The notes: a model not told the origin generated them from the sequence alone. Positions 23,861 to 35,351 are shown, counted from the first letter of the stretch. The stretch is DNA of 64,000 nucleotides from Cunninghamia lanceolata (GCA_027924645.1 BSBN01000860.1:2790001-2854000); one strand, 5' to 3'. A program made the numbers and translations.

Positions 23861-25135
23861 TCATTGTATGGATTTGATACTTGGTGTAAGTTTGCCTAAC
23901 AAAGCATTGTATAGGATGACACCTATGGAGAATGAGGAGATAAATAGGCAAATGCAAGTGTTATTGGAAAAGTGGATGATCAGGGAAAGTCTTAGTCCAT
24001 GCGCTGTATAAGCAATGCTGACACCAAAGAAAGGAGAGTGGTGAATGTGTACAGATTCAAGAGCCATAAACAAGATAACCATTAAGTATAGGTTTCCATT
24101 ACAATGAATGGATGATATGATGGATTGTCTAAGTGGAGCCAAGTACTTCACAAAGATTGACTTGAAGAGTGCAACCATCAAATTAGAATAAGAGAAGGGG
24201 ACAAGTGGAAGACAACCTTCAAAACCAAAGATAGATTGTACAAATGGTTGGTGATGTCATTCAAATTGAAAAATGCTCCCAACACCTTCATGAGATTGAT
24301 GAACGAAGTGATGAAGCCTTTTCTTGGTAAGTTTGTCATTGTGTATCTTGATGATATTTTGATTTTTAGTAAGACAAAGGAAGAGCATTTATGAATGTTA
24401 GGGTAGTATTGTAAAGGTTAAAGGAAGAAAAATTGTTATTAAATGTAAAGAAATGTAGTTTTATGGAAAGGGAATTAGTGTATTTGGGGTTTGTTGTTTC
24501 CGATGATGGTTTGAAAATGGATCTGGAAAAGGTCAAGGAAATTGTGCATTGGCCTTCACCCTGTAGTATGTTTGAAGCTAGAAGTTTTCATGGTGTGGCA
24601 AGCTTCTATAGGAAGTTCATTTGTAATTTCAGTGGGATTTGTGCACCTATTACTGAAACAATGAAGGTTAATAGAAAATAATTTGTTTGGACAACTACAA
24701 TAGAGAAAAGTTTTAAATTGTTGAAAATAAAAGTGACTGAATAGCCAATGTTGGCACTTTCATAATTTGGAAAAGTCTTTCAAGTTGATTGTGATGTGAG
24801 TGGAACAACGATTGGAGGAGTTTGAGTCAAGAAGGGAGACCATTTGCATACTTAAGCGAGAAGTTGAATGAGGCGAAAAGGAAATATTTTATATATGATC
24901 AAGACTTCTATGCAATTGTACAGGCACTCAAGAAATGGAGACACTACTTTCTATTGAAGGAGTTTGCATTGTATAATGATCATCATGCTTTGCAGTTCAT
25001 AAACAACAAACATAAGTTAAATTAGGAACACATGAAATGGGTTGAATTTCTACAGAGTTATTCTCTTTTTTTGAAACATAGGAGTGGAAAGTCTAATCGA
25101 GTAGATGATGCATTGAGTAGGAGATGTCTATTGTT
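23861..25135 (+). pseudogene. Gypsy-1 reverse transcriptase and RNase H region
   Basis: RT begins near 23,880 with LPNKALYRMTPMENEEI. It continues through [24 protein letters not shown] and FTKIDLKS, then to the catalytic YLDD at 24,343-24,354. [10 protein letters not shown] and [11 protein letters not shown] follow (24,433-24,681). RNase H continues with SQEGRPFAYLSEKLNEAKRK and VQALKKWRHY (24,822-25,025), then the DALSRR end (about 25,090-25,120). Stops at about 24,010, 24,043, 24,106, 24,391, 24,681, 24,742, 24,825 and 25,023, plus a frameshift near 24,170, kill the frame. The YLDD residues themselves are intact. Confidence 0.88.
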
Positions 25136-26660
25136 GAATGAATTGAGAGTAAATGTAGTTGGTTTTGATTCTATGAAAGAGTTGTATGAGATAGATCCAG
25201 ATTTCAAAGATGAATGTGCAGCTTGTGTAAATCTAGTTGATAAAGACAGAATGCCATGGCTAGAGTATTTTATTCAGGAAGGTTTTTTTGATCAAGGGTA
25301 AAAGATTGTGTATACCTCAAGGATCAATGAGGGATAATTTGATGAGAGAAAAACATAGTGGTGGATTGAGTGGACACTTTGGTGTTGATAAAATGTTGGT
25401 AAAATTGAATGGAGGTTATTTTTTCCTGGAATGACTGCAGATGCGAAGAAGTTGGTACAAGGTTGTAGAGTTTGCCAACACGCTAAAGGAGTAATGCAGA
25501 ATACTAGTTTGTATCAACCATTACCTATACTGGAGAGACCGTGGGAACACATAAGTATGGATTTTGTTTTGGGGTTGCTTCAAACACAGAGAGGTAATGA
25601 TTCTATTTTTGTTGTTGTTGATAGATTTTCAAAAATGGGTCATTTTATTCTATGTCAGAAGAGTATTGATGCTTCTCACATTGCTACATTATTTTTCGAG
25701 GAGGTAGTTAAGCTGCATGGTTTTCTTAAAAGCATTTTTTTAGATCATGATGTGAAGTTTTTTGGTCATTTTTGGTATACCTTGTGGAAGAAAATGGGTA
25801 CACAATTGGGTTTTAGTTGAGCGTACCATCCTCAGACTAATGGTCGAATTGAAGTTTTCAATAGAAGTTTTGGTAATTTGTTAAGGTGTTTGGTAGGTGA
25901 TAAACCAAACTAGTAGGACTTAGTATTGCTCAAGCAGAGTTCTCTTATAATAATTCAGTCAATAGGAGTATAGGGAAAAGTCCTTTTCATATTGTTTATG
26001 GATATAGCCCTAGAGGTGTTGATGAGTTGAGAGATAGTGTAGATTTACACAGGAAAAGTGTTGTGGCTGAATATTTTGCTTAGTACATTCATGATTTGCA
26101 TAAAGAAGTCAAAGAATCTTTGGAGAAGAGTTCCACCAGATACAGAGAGCATGCTGATATGCACAGGAGAGAGCAAGAATTTCAGGTTGGTGATTTGGTT
26201 TTGGTACATTTGAGAAAGGAGAGGTTCCCACATGGAACATATAATAAATTGAAGTGGAAGAAGATAGGGCCTTGTAAGGTCTTGCAAAAGATTTCATCCA
26301 ATGCTTATGAAATTGAACTTCTTGTAGGCATAGATATTTCTCCCATCTTCAATGTTGCTAATTTTTATAGATTTATGAAGGAGAGTCAAGTACACAAGGG
26401 AATTCAAATTCAAATTTGCAGGATACACATGGATGGTTACATCAGTAGCCTAAAAATAAATTTGAATAAGTAGACAAAGTGATATATTCTCGAGTGGCTA
26501 AAAGAATAAAGGGGAAAGAATACATGGAGTATCTTGTTTGTTGGAAGGATAGGCCAGTAGATGAATCCTCTTGGATGCAAGCTTTAGAATTGGTTAAGTA
26601 TGTGATACCCATTTCAGACTTACCTAAATGTTCATGAGTTGCAGCCTCATGGAACATTTC
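25136..26660 (+). pseudogene. Gypsy-1 integrase and C-terminal chromodomain
   Basis: The zinc-binding part (GLSGHFGVDKM..., C-RV-C) lies at about 25,350-25,470. The catalytic core starts with WEHISMDFVLGLL. It includes FVVVDRFSKMGHF and the second Asp region FLDHDVKFFGHFW, and later the HPQTNGRIEVFNRS block with the Glu (about 25,830-25,870). The C-terminal part at 26,096-26,473 has REQEFQVGDLVLVHLRKE. A chromodomain-like segment at about 26,485-26,625 reads EYMEYLVCWKDRPVDESSW. In plants this arrangement marks chromoviruses, whose chromodomain guides integration. Several stops are present. Confidence 0.86.
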
Positions 26661-26676
26661 ACTTATCTGGCGTGTC

Positions 26677-27830
26677 TAATGCAGGAGCATTCAGGTTCAA
26701 AAGCAATCCTGTGTCGCCAAAAAAACATTTCTAAGTTTTTTTCTTTGATGTTGTGTTGCAGTGGTTTGATATGTTGCTTCAGGAGAAAATTCCATTTCTT
26801 TTGGCTAAGTGAAGAGCATTTTTGGCAAAGTTTAAAGTCTTTGTTTTGGTAGCTTTCATAGTTTTGTGAACTCTTTAGTTCATTGAAAGAAGGTTCATAA
26901 AGTTGAAGTACCGTTGAAAAGGCTTTGTAAGGAGATTTCAAATTTTGCTCAGTTCACCAAAGAGGTTCATCACCGAAATGGTTCATCGAAAGCTTCTTTT
27001 GCTGAAAATTATTTCCTTCTCGAAAGTCTGAAAGTTAATTTGTTTTCAGTTTTGGCCAAGGTTTGAGCTCGTGAACTAGTTAGTTTGAATCGAATGCATT
27101 GTTCATCAAAAAAGTCTTTTCTTTCTTTAGTTTAAGCCAAAGTCCAAGTTTGCAAACTATTTAGTTCATCGAAAGGTGATGTTGCCGAAGAAGTGTTCCT
27201 TAGAGAAATGGTTCGCGAAGGGATGGTGCCGCTGAAAGAGAGTGGAATTTCAAAGTTTGTGAAATACAAGATTCACTGAAACTATAAAATATTATGGAGT
27301 CAAGGTTTGTAGAAAGCATTTTTTAGCGAAAGGGGGTTTAAGGAAATCTTTGCCGAAATAGAAGTGATTCAAGCCCGTTTAAGTCTTACATTGCCAATGA
27401 AAATCAAAGGTTCACGGATATGGAATTTTGCCAAAAGGTTCTTGTTTTCTAGTCTAACATTTTACAATATTGCCATATCGTGAATTTTCTTGGGTGATTA
27501 TTGAAACATCAAGCATTCAGTTGGAGTTACCCGACTATTCAGTTTTGTAATAGAAATTTAGGGCAATTGTTCAATTTTCACCTAGAAAATATGAATGCGA
27601 TCATTGTTCTTGTTTGGGGGTTCGACAATTAAGATAGAAGAATTTTGCATTTCCAGTTGCTGGTTTGAAGGATTGAATAATGTAGTTTGATTTAGAATTT
27701 TTACTCTTGTAATATTGTATCGTTGCATACATATAATGAAATTTGATTCGATTGAAATTGTAAGTTGTGTTTGTTTATTTGTTGTTCATCTTGATTGTCT
27801 GATAAGGCACTCAGGGTTTGTTCTACACCA
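26677..27830 (+). repeat. Gypsy-1 3' LTR
   Basis: It starts TAATGCAGGAGCATTC, a decayed version of the TGATGCAGG start of the 5' LTR, and ends TTCTACACCA. It is collinear with the 5' LTR over its whole length with frequent substitutions. It is followed at once by the target duplication TGAGA. Confidence 0.92.
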
Positions 27831-28366
27831 TGAGAGCTCCATTTAACTTTACTAAAGTAGTGTAATTATATCATATACCCACACATTGATACACATAAAT
27901 CACCTACATCATTGTATTCCATAAAGTTTTCTGAGTGTTTAATGTTTGTCATTACTTGTCAGCTTACAAAGTTTGGACCCATAAATGCTTTAGATTGATT
28001 GATATATAGATTGTCTAGAGTAAGACATACCATTTTCTACAGCTTTGATTATTCTACAATGTACATTATTCTATCTTGTACCTTCTTTGATATAACATTA
28101 ATTTCTTCCAACAAGGGAAGAATCCTAAATAGAGTCAATAGTGTCTCAATGTCAGTGAATAGTGCTAACATGTTTTCCTGAATTGTGTAGTTTTTGTAGA
28201 ACATACCCAACAGTGATCGGTAACCTTCAAACAATATATTTTCTAGCCTATGTAATGATATCCACTTGGTATCCACATCCTTAAGTAGCTTTTTACCTGG
28301 AGTAAGTCCTTCAACAAATCTTTGATACTCTAAAAATCTTTTTGGATTTAAAAGAATATGTATACA

Positions 28367-29163
28367 TGATGCAGGAGCATCCAGGGTGTAAGAGCAATCT
28401 TTCATCAACCGAAAATAATAATAATAATAATAATAATAAATGTGTTGTTTCTTTTCAATAAAGAGCTAAATTTGGCAGGGTTACTATTTGTAGTAAGTTT
28501 GCATTTGTGCACGGTTGGATACAAAATCTTACATGGACCTCCAGAATGGTGAATTGAAGCTAATGGTGAAGAAATCACTTCAATATCATTTGTCATTTGT
28601 GAGATATTAAAATTTTAAATTCCAAAAATCTGAAATATTCAAAGTCAAATTTGAGGCACTTAGAGGGTCCGAATGGGCCCAAAATTTGGTGGAAACCCAA
28701 GTAGTCTACCTATTGGTACTACTTGCGCTCCATCGTCTTTTCGAGAGCTTTCTGAAAAGGTATTATACATGAAAATCCAACAGTCAGATCGAAAGTTATG
28801 GCCTCGCGAAGTTGACCTATTTTTGGAGGGAGATGCAAATTTCAAAATTAAGCTGGTGGTCGCCAAAAGGGCTATATGTAACCATTTTTGGGAACCCTTA
28901 GGGTAGTAGAGTTAAGGGGGAAGGTGTAGAGTCAAGAAAGGCAGGAAATTAGAAACCCTAGTTGATTTGGGAATAACAGAAGGCTGAAGATTCTAGAGTT
29001 TGGAGAGAGGGAGATGTAATGTGTTGCAGCCTATAGGGGATTCATCCTCTAATTGTATTTGAGCTTCTATAATGTAATGTTTTTCCCATATTAATAAAAT
29101 ATCATTCTATTTTTTGTGTGCAATTTCTGTTATTGTGTGTTTTATGATTTACCCCCTTCATCA
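28367..29163. mobile_element. Solo LTR inside the hAT-like pseudogene
   Basis: The 797-bp unit starts TGATGCAGGAGCATCC and ends CCCTTCATCA, giving TGATG...CATCA ends. It is flanked by ATACA on both sides (28,362-28,366 and 29,164-29,168). It has no PBS, gag or pol. Removing it rejoins the hAT-like reading frame. The first ~35 bases resemble the Gypsy-1 LTR, but the rest does not, so it belongs to a related but different family. A solo LTR arises by recombination between the two LTRs of a full element. Confidence 0.88.
28413..28440. repeat. (AAT)n microsatellite
   Basis: About nine uninterrupted AAT/ATA units lie within the solo LTR, close to its left end. Confidence 0.9.
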
Positions 29164-30463
29164 ATACATCTCGTGCACAAAATCTTCAACTTTTGAAACA
29201 AATTGAAATTGACTTACAATTTTAAAAGCCAAATTCATTATGTAGGGCATGCAGTGAATGTTGGTCATGTATGGTGAACATAATATCTACAAATTAACAA
29301 TAAGCCCATTTCTGTGACCCTCCATGATTAGCGCCCCATCTGCATCAATGCAAACCAACATCCTTGAAATCACCAAATCATCCAAGCCTCCAATATCCAT
29401 CAAACTATCTTTTATAATTTCCATAAGGTTAGAAAAAGGTAATTTTTTTTTCATTTTACAAACTACAAGTAGATGAGGTTGGTGAATATGATTTTCTACA
29501 ATATAAGTATGCGTACACAGCCAAGAAATATTGTCAATGGTCATCACCTGATCTAGAGACAAGGAAAAGAAAGTCAAGTAACTCAATTTATCCTTTATAT
29601 CTTGCTTCTCCACCATAGCCAGACACTGAATCCATTTCCAACCACTGTTGACAGACCAATGAGAGTGGAGAGTTAGGAACTCCAATAAATTGCATTAAAT
29701 TCCTATATTCCAAAAAGTCTGTCAATGGTCAACCTCTATTTAATATATGCAATATAATTACGATCTATATAGTTTTGGATAAATGACCCACTTCCATGAC
29801 CTTTCCAAATAGAGCAGTTATGGAACTTCTAATAGAGAGAAGCTGTGCGTGCGATTACATATATTCTTCATACTCAATTGCATTCTGAGCGTGAGAGCAT
29901 TCATCTTTCATTTTCTAGTGCATCACTAACTTCAACTCTCCATTTATATTTACCTTTTATAAACTTTACCTACGTTCTTCTCAATAGTGTCTAGTTTTAG
30001 TTGCAACATCTTGTCTTTGTTTAATTTCTAGCTACAAATCTTACAGTGAAATAGTTTTGGCATGCCCTCTCCATATTCATTCTTCATAGGTTCTATGAAT
30101 GGATACTTAGAAACCCATTCAAGTTGAAACTTTCTTGACATGTCCCACTAACATGTTTTACATTTATTCAAAAATCTTTTAGACTCAAGGTCACCACCAC
30201 CAGCAACATGGATATTTCCCCCTTGGTGCGATCTCATTATTCATGCTTTCACTACCAGATTGAACCACATTATGCCTACCGCTTTCACTAGTTCCAATAG
30301 AATTTCTCATCTTAGGTAAATTTTCCTCATTATTTTATCTTGATGGACCGTCACAGATTATAGAAAATCATTGTTATTGATTAAAATATGAATTTATGGT
30401 GGCCTTCTTTCTCTTTGATGGGGCTCCTCTCAGTCTTTGATTTTTTGGATTTGAGGATGTCAT

Positions 30464-30727
30464 CTTTCTCTGATAGTGTTAAAAAAGTGTTAAAGTAGTG
30501 TTCTCAAAGTTGCAAATACAATATATTTATGTTATGCATATGTGAATCACTACTCAATGAAATGAATAAAATTGAACTACTTATAATGAAAGGGAAGAAG
30601 ACAACATATGTATGAGATAATACATAAAATCATGGATGTTCTGAAAGATGAACTATATTTTATTATTTAATTTCTATCACATAGAATCAAATTATTAATT
30701 TAATCATTTACGTTTAACTAAAAATAC
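30464..30727. other. Intergenic DNA, nothing recognised
   Basis: AT-rich sequence upstream of the hAT-like pseudogene. It should contain the element's right terminal repeat if it was a transposon, but I see no clear terminal inverted repeat. Confidence 0.4.
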
Positions 30728-30912
30728 TCCATGCATGGGGAGACCTTGTGGTGAAATGGTGGGGTTTCTTGCCTGTAGTGCCAACAACCCAAGTTCAAAC
30801 CTTGTGACAAGGTGTTGCTGTACTTCATCATTTAATCTTTTTCAGATGTCAAAGAACCAGGGCTGTGTCCACGACTATCTACAACTAGGGATTCTAAAGT
30901 CACCAGTTTATA
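30728..30912 (+). repeat. SINE-like unit, tRNA-related
   Basis: An A-box-like stretch near 30,747 (GTGGTGAAATGGTGGGG) is followed some 45 bases later by AAGTTCAAACCTTG (30,791-30,804), which resembles a pol III B box. The spacing and the clover-leaf-like head suggest a tRNA-derived SINE, but the A box is weak and no target duplication was found. Confidence 0.4.
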
Positions 30913-32240
30913 GCTAGTCCTAAGTTTTAAAAGAAAGACTAATCTATTTGCTTGTTGAATAAATGTAATGAATGCTGAAAAATAGAGTAAAACAGGAAAT
31001 GTACTCTAAGCAAAGGAACAATAACATTCATCTATTTATCAAAATAGGAAACACTTTTATAAGAGAAAACTGAAACAATAGAACAGAGAACTAAAACAAT
31101 AGAACAATGATACTAGCCTCCTGCCTGAGTGGTGAGAGTGGGCCCTTGCTCCACACCCTTGAGGCTGAAGGCTATAGTAGGAAATTAGCACAAAAGATGA
31201 TCAAAATTAAATTCAGTCTAATTCATTCATTTCTGCATTCATGAAAATATGGCTATAACAAAACTGAGATCTCCCAGAATCAAAATAATTTTATCATCAT
31301 TGTTCTTTTTCTAGTTCTGAGAGTATATATAAAAATGAGTGATGATATATCACTAAACTTTTCTACCAGTCTTTCTAGGAGATGACACCATCTCTTATTT
31401 GTACTTAACTTTCTACTTATGAAAAATTACCATGCGAGAAAGGTAGACTTGAGTGGAACAGAAGTCCACTCAGAGGTCTAAGTTTAAGTCTTAATACACT
31501 TGGGCATCAAAGCCCTGAAAATAAGGATATTGGATTAGTTCAATTCGTAACTCATGCAAAATCTTTGAAAAGATAAAACTTCAGCAGTTTGACTGATAGT
31601 TGACCCGTCACCACTCAGGTGATGATTTGAGTGAAGTGAGGGGTAATAAGGTTGTTGCTGAAGCATCTGGTTGGCAGCTCTACCTAGAAACATGCCCTAT
31701 TCTTAGGAGGCACCGGAGATAGCTGTTCCTGTTTGCAGTTCTGGAGATACTCCAGACTCTTGCAGAGCTCCAGAGAGGCATTCCCCAATCTTCAAAACTT
31801 TAGGTGTCACTGTTCTTTGTTATTGTCTTCGGAGATCATTGAAGATGATCTCTGGAGATGCACAAAATTGCTGTTCCTGGCATCTACACTTGTTGATTCA
31901 AAAAGAGAGAAATTCTACATTTTTTCTATCAATCCCATGCACATTAGTCACCTAAATTAGAAATTCTAATCTTAAGTAATCTATCTTAATTAATCATAAA
32001 ATAGAACAATCTTGCTAACTTATTTGGCTGCAGACACTAGGAAGATGAGTTGAGAAAGGGGAGAAAGAGAGGCAAAAAGATGTATTTCATTAGTGCAATT
32101 TGGCACTCATCACCTTGTAGGTATGCCCTCTACCGCATCAACAATTGAGGGGCCCCTAGGATCTTGTATTCTGATCTACCCATGACATGTGGAGTGGGGC
32201 ATTTGCATGTCACTCACGGGACATCCCTGGTCCTAATTTT
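30913..32240. other. Intergenic DNA, little recognised
   Basis: There is no gene. A stretch at about 31,440-31,500 (AGACTTGAGTGGAACAGAAG and then AGTTTAAGTC) has a loose A-box/B-box look and could be another SINE scrap. The rest is stop-rich AT-rich sequence. Confidence 0.4.
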
Positions 32241-32242
32241 TC

Positions 32243-32408
32243 CATTAAGGGCATGGTTGGGTGGTTAAGTCACTTGGTTGTAGTGGCGGCCACCAAGGTT
32301 CAAATCCCAAAGTGTTCATGCTTGGGGATGAGGTCCCTTGTGTTGTGGCTTCATTGGTTCATAGATCCGGTCAAAATCGTTAACCAAGAAAAAAAACTCC
32401 ACGCATAA
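32243..32408 (+). repeat. tRNA-derived SINE
   Basis: TGGTTGGGTGGTTAAG (from about 32,254) matches a pol III A box loosely. GGTTCAAATCC at 32,297-32,307 is a perfect B box. They are about 40 bases apart, as in tRNA-derived SINEs. The unit ends near an A-rich tail (AAGAAAAAAAACTCC, about 32,388-32,402). It is not a functional tRNA gene, as no acceptor stem pairs. Confidence 0.55.
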
Positions 32409-33830
32409 CAAATTGCCACATCACCATTTCTTGCCAATGGCAGGGCCTTCCACTCTGACTATCTTCATTTTATACTTGGAGTACCATGAGCCATCAATGC
32501 GATTTGATCGCATAGTGCAGAATAAATAAAACATTCAACTTTTTTCTATTACTACGGACTCCTAAAAACAATCAAAATTTAGGGGAATAGTAACTAAAAA
32601 GATAATATAATAATGAACACATGCTTAAATAAAATAATTAAAAATATATATAATAAAGAACATTTAATTTAATATGAAATTACTGTGGGATGTGACATTT
32701 GACACGTCACTTTTTTTGGCAAATGAAACTACCTCCCACTCTGACCATCTTTATTTTCTCATTAGAGCCCCGTGAGCAATTGATATAGTTTGATCCCATG
32801 GTTCATAATAAATAAAACGTGTGGCTTTGGTTGATTAATATAGGTTGCACGACTGATATAAATAAACCATTACGAGTAGGCTGCAATAGCTACAACCTAT
32901 ACACTAAATACTGTAGGGCCCACCGATTGACACATCACCTTTTCTAGCCAATGGCGCTATTTCCTACGTACATAATCTTCATTTTCACCTTTGAGCCTTG
33001 CCAGACATTGATGCATTTTGATTTGACGGCTCGAAATAAATAAAAGATGTCATTTAGAACTATGGGATCTTAATAAATTTATACAAGTGGCCCTCGACAA
33101 CTAAGACCTATACACTTGTAGTTACTATGTATACACTTGTATATATGACCTATACACCTATAGCAACGACCAATATACCTAATACTACAAGCCTGATGAT
33201 TGGCACAACACCTTTTCTAGCCAATGGCACTATCTATGACTTGTATAATCTTCATTTCTACATTTGAGCCCCACTAGGCATTGATGTGGTTTGATTTGAT
33301 GGTTCAAGATTAAAAAAAGATGTCTATTTAGTATTAATGTCTCTTAATAAATTTATACAAGTATGCCCTAATAGCTAAGACCCATACATTTGTAGCTATG
33401 AACTATACATTTGTAGCTACAATCTATACACCTAATATTGTAGGGCTGACAACTGACACGTCATCTTTTCTAGCCAATGGCACTGCCTCGTGCTTGGATA
33501 ATCTTCATTTCTACCTTTGAACCTTGGAAACCATTGATGCATTTTGATTTGACATCCCAAGATAAATAAAACATGTGCGTTAAGTACTATGGGCTCTTAA
33601 TAAATTTATACATGTCTACCCCGATAGTGCATTCAAGTCTGCAAAATAAAATGATTGTGTCCCCAACTGACACATAAGATTTTTTCACCAATGGCAGTGC
33701 CTCATTATCTTTGCATCTTTATTTTCTCCTTGCAACCCCACAAACAATTGATTTGGTGTGATCCAACAATGCAGGTTAACTAAAATATTTTCCTTTCACC
33801 TTTCTATAGTATCGACATAAATTTATTTGG
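32409..33830. repeat. Tandem array of a promoter-like repeat, locus 2, about six copies of 216-280 bp
   Basis: Each copy has the same order of words: a GACACRTCACC-type block with an ACGT or ACAT core, then TTTTCTAGCCAATGGC, then TAATCTTCATTTYTACCTTTGAGCC. A CATTGATGYGGTTTGAT block follows, and last AATAAATAAAAGATG. The CCAATGG (or decayed) position recurs at about 32,434, 32,716, 32,948, 33,219, 33,473 and 33,688. Copies 3-5 are the most alike and also share CTCTTAATAAATTTATACAAG. The same family occurs at 12,295-13,345. There is no ORF. It looks like an amplified non-coding unit. Confidence 0.78.
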
Positions 33831-33882
33831 AAGGAAATACATCGGGGACCATTGTTATAATTAATGTAAAAATGAATAATAA

Positions 33883-34028
33883 AACTACTATTATAGAGAT
33901 TAATCATACAATAAACAATATATAACTACTATAAAAAATAAATATTTAAATCAATATCAACACATGACAAATATGCAAGATTGTAGGTGCACATGAGAAC
34001 TACTATTATAGAGATTAATCATACAATA
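33883..34028. repeat. Exact 31-bp direct repeat with 84-bp spacer
   Basis: The 31 bases starting AACTACTATTATAGAG occur identically at 33,883-33,913 and 33,998-34,028. The sequence between them is AT-rich and not repeated. The exact identity contrasts with the decayed surroundings, so the duplication is recent, or it marks the edges of a small insertion. Confidence 0.75.
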
Positions 34029-34460
34029 TGCCATACAAAATGTGATGCAAATTAAAAATTATGTATATTTTACTCACCAGGAATGGAAGAATAAGTAGAG
34101 TTGCAACCTGTGTCTATTCCTCAACTTTTGAGAATGTACACTCCCATATCATAGTTGTTAGCTCATAGTAGATTGATCAAATGACACTCTACGGGACTAG
34201 AAATTGCAAATTTACAATATAGGATCAAATGGGTGAATCCAAAATTGAATGCCTAAAGAGTGAATGGAGTATTGTTTTGTATGAATATCAATCTAGACTA
34301 CATAGTCATACTACGTTTTGCATGGGTGATTAAATACATTAACCCTAAAAGACCTATAATTCTAAGGCAATGAGCCACACTTTATAAGAATTGCCTATAA
34401 TTAAATGACTATAATAAATATTTTCCAAAATATACCTATTGAATTGCATGGCGATGTTAC
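34029..34460. other. Intergenic DNA, nothing recognised
   Basis: AT-rich sequence lying between direct repeats. There is no open frame or structural signal that I can support. Confidence 0.4.
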
Positions 34461-34597
34461 ACATTATCCCTAAATTCACTATAATATCATTGGCGATTAC
34501 ACCACCATTTTCCCTTAATTGATTATAATTTCACTAGTGATCGCACCCCCTTTCCCTAATTCCTTATAATTTCATTGGTGATCACATCACCTTATGC
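34461..34597. repeat. Short tandem repeat, three copies of about 45-55 bp
   Basis: The word order CCCTAAWT, then WTATAATWTCA, then TTGGYGATYACA and CACC recurs three times. Copies begin near 34,469, 34,514 and 34,555. Spacing varies slightly and the copies have diverged. Confidence 0.6.
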
Positions 34598-34934
34598 CTG
34601 TAATTTATGTAAAAAGGTGGGAAATTGAAATCTAAAATTAGAAGTTGCCTCATCACATGACAGGTGATTGGATCCGAATTCAAAGTTGCCTCTATAATAT
34701 CTCGGCTATCGAAACCAAACTACAATAAATAGTATGGAAATCTAATGCTATTCTAAGGTTTTATTAAAATATCAATTTACAGGTGATCTTAAGCTATGGA
34801 CTTGAAAATACAATCAAATTTGGGTGAAAGCATATATTGCCAAAATCAGTAATATTCACCATTTTCAACCCCCCAAAAGTTAGAAAATTGCCAATTGGCA
34901 ACAAATCACAACTAAAATTTTCCTTGATCTTGAG

Positions 34935-35255
34935 GGTATATAGCTTCTTTCTTAGGAAACATTTATTCATTAGGGATTTAGCCTAATAAATTTCTCCTAA
35001 TTTCATCCAAAGGGCTTGTGAAATGGGTTTTTAATGTACTTTTAACAATATAGAATCTACCAAGTAGAGTCTAATGAGACCCTTCACTTTTTTGTCCACT
35101 ATGTCTCAACTGGCTTGAGACATTGTAGTGGGTTTAGATCTAGATACAACAACCTATATATCTCTATCTACAAGCATATCATCCATCCCAATCATCCATA
35201 ACTCAAAGTTAGTGCTCATGAATCTATCCATTGCTATCCTTGATGTGCTTTCCAT
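34935..35255 (-). pseudogene. Copia-C gag N-terminal fragment
   Basis: The start at 35,255 opens MESTSRIAMDRFMSTNFELW and then MDDMLVDRD. These fit the UBN2-type Copia gag pattern of a F-N-G-T-N-F-x-x-W block followed by a DxLIDRD block. WDIV..KVKGLIRLYLVDSI, LWMKLGEIY and RKKLYTLKIKE follow. In-frame stops occur after DRDI and at two later points. It breaks off near 34,935. Confidence 0.72.
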
Positions 35256-35351
35256 TTTTTATACGACAAGATATCCTTTAGTGTAAGCTTCCACTCAATC
35301 TAAGAAAGTAAAAAAAAACTTGTCCCTAACACCTAGAATCTAACGTGATTA

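Larger units (their letters stand above)
19593..27830 (+). mobile_element. Gypsy-1: full-length chromodomain Ty3/Gypsy retrotransposon, decayed
   Basis: The element is 8.24 kb with LTRs at 19,593-20,773 and 26,677-27,830. It is flanked by a perfect 5-bp target duplication TGAGA (19,588-19,592 and 27,831-27,835). Internal order is PBS, leader, gag, zinc knuckle, protease, RT, RNase H, integrase and chromodomain, the Ty3/Gypsy chromovirus order. All frames carry stops or frameshifts, so it cannot move by itself. The two LTRs differ at many sites by eye, so the insertion is old compared with Gypsy-2. It sits inside the hAT-like pseudogene in the opposite orientation. Confidence 0.93.
18850..30463 (-). 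pseudogene. hAT-superfamily transposase-like pseudogene split by two LTR insertions
   Basis: Reading from right to left, a start (30,463) opens a basic N-terminus. A zinc-finger-like part follows at about 30,190-30,040 with CKTC, RKFQLEWVSKYPF and HCKIC. Next come the core at 29,685-29,287 (VISRMLVCIDADGALIMEGH, matching the hAT catalytic-core block around Asp), then CMPYIMNLAFKIV (about 29,240). Beyond the solo LTR, 28,361-28,049 carries LLKDVDTKWISLHRLEN and LFRILPLLEEI. Beyond Gypsy-1, 19,592-18,990 carries DELLEAMAIVYPQY and the C-terminal dimerisation block LVEVERVFSALSFLKSKL. The three pieces are collinear with a TTF/BED zinc finger-hAT protein (ZNF862-like). In-frame stops are scattered throughout, so it is dead. 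Whether it was a transposon or a domesticated host copy cannot be told, since no terminal repeats were identified. Confidence 0.75.

Noticed and set aside
32297..32307. tRNA gene at the B-box match
   Set aside because: No acceptor or anticodon stem pairs. It fits a SINE head instead.
32409..33830. CRISPR-like array
   Set aside because: Units of 216-280 bp with diverged copies and no short identical repeats with unique spacers. Eukaryotic tandem repeat.
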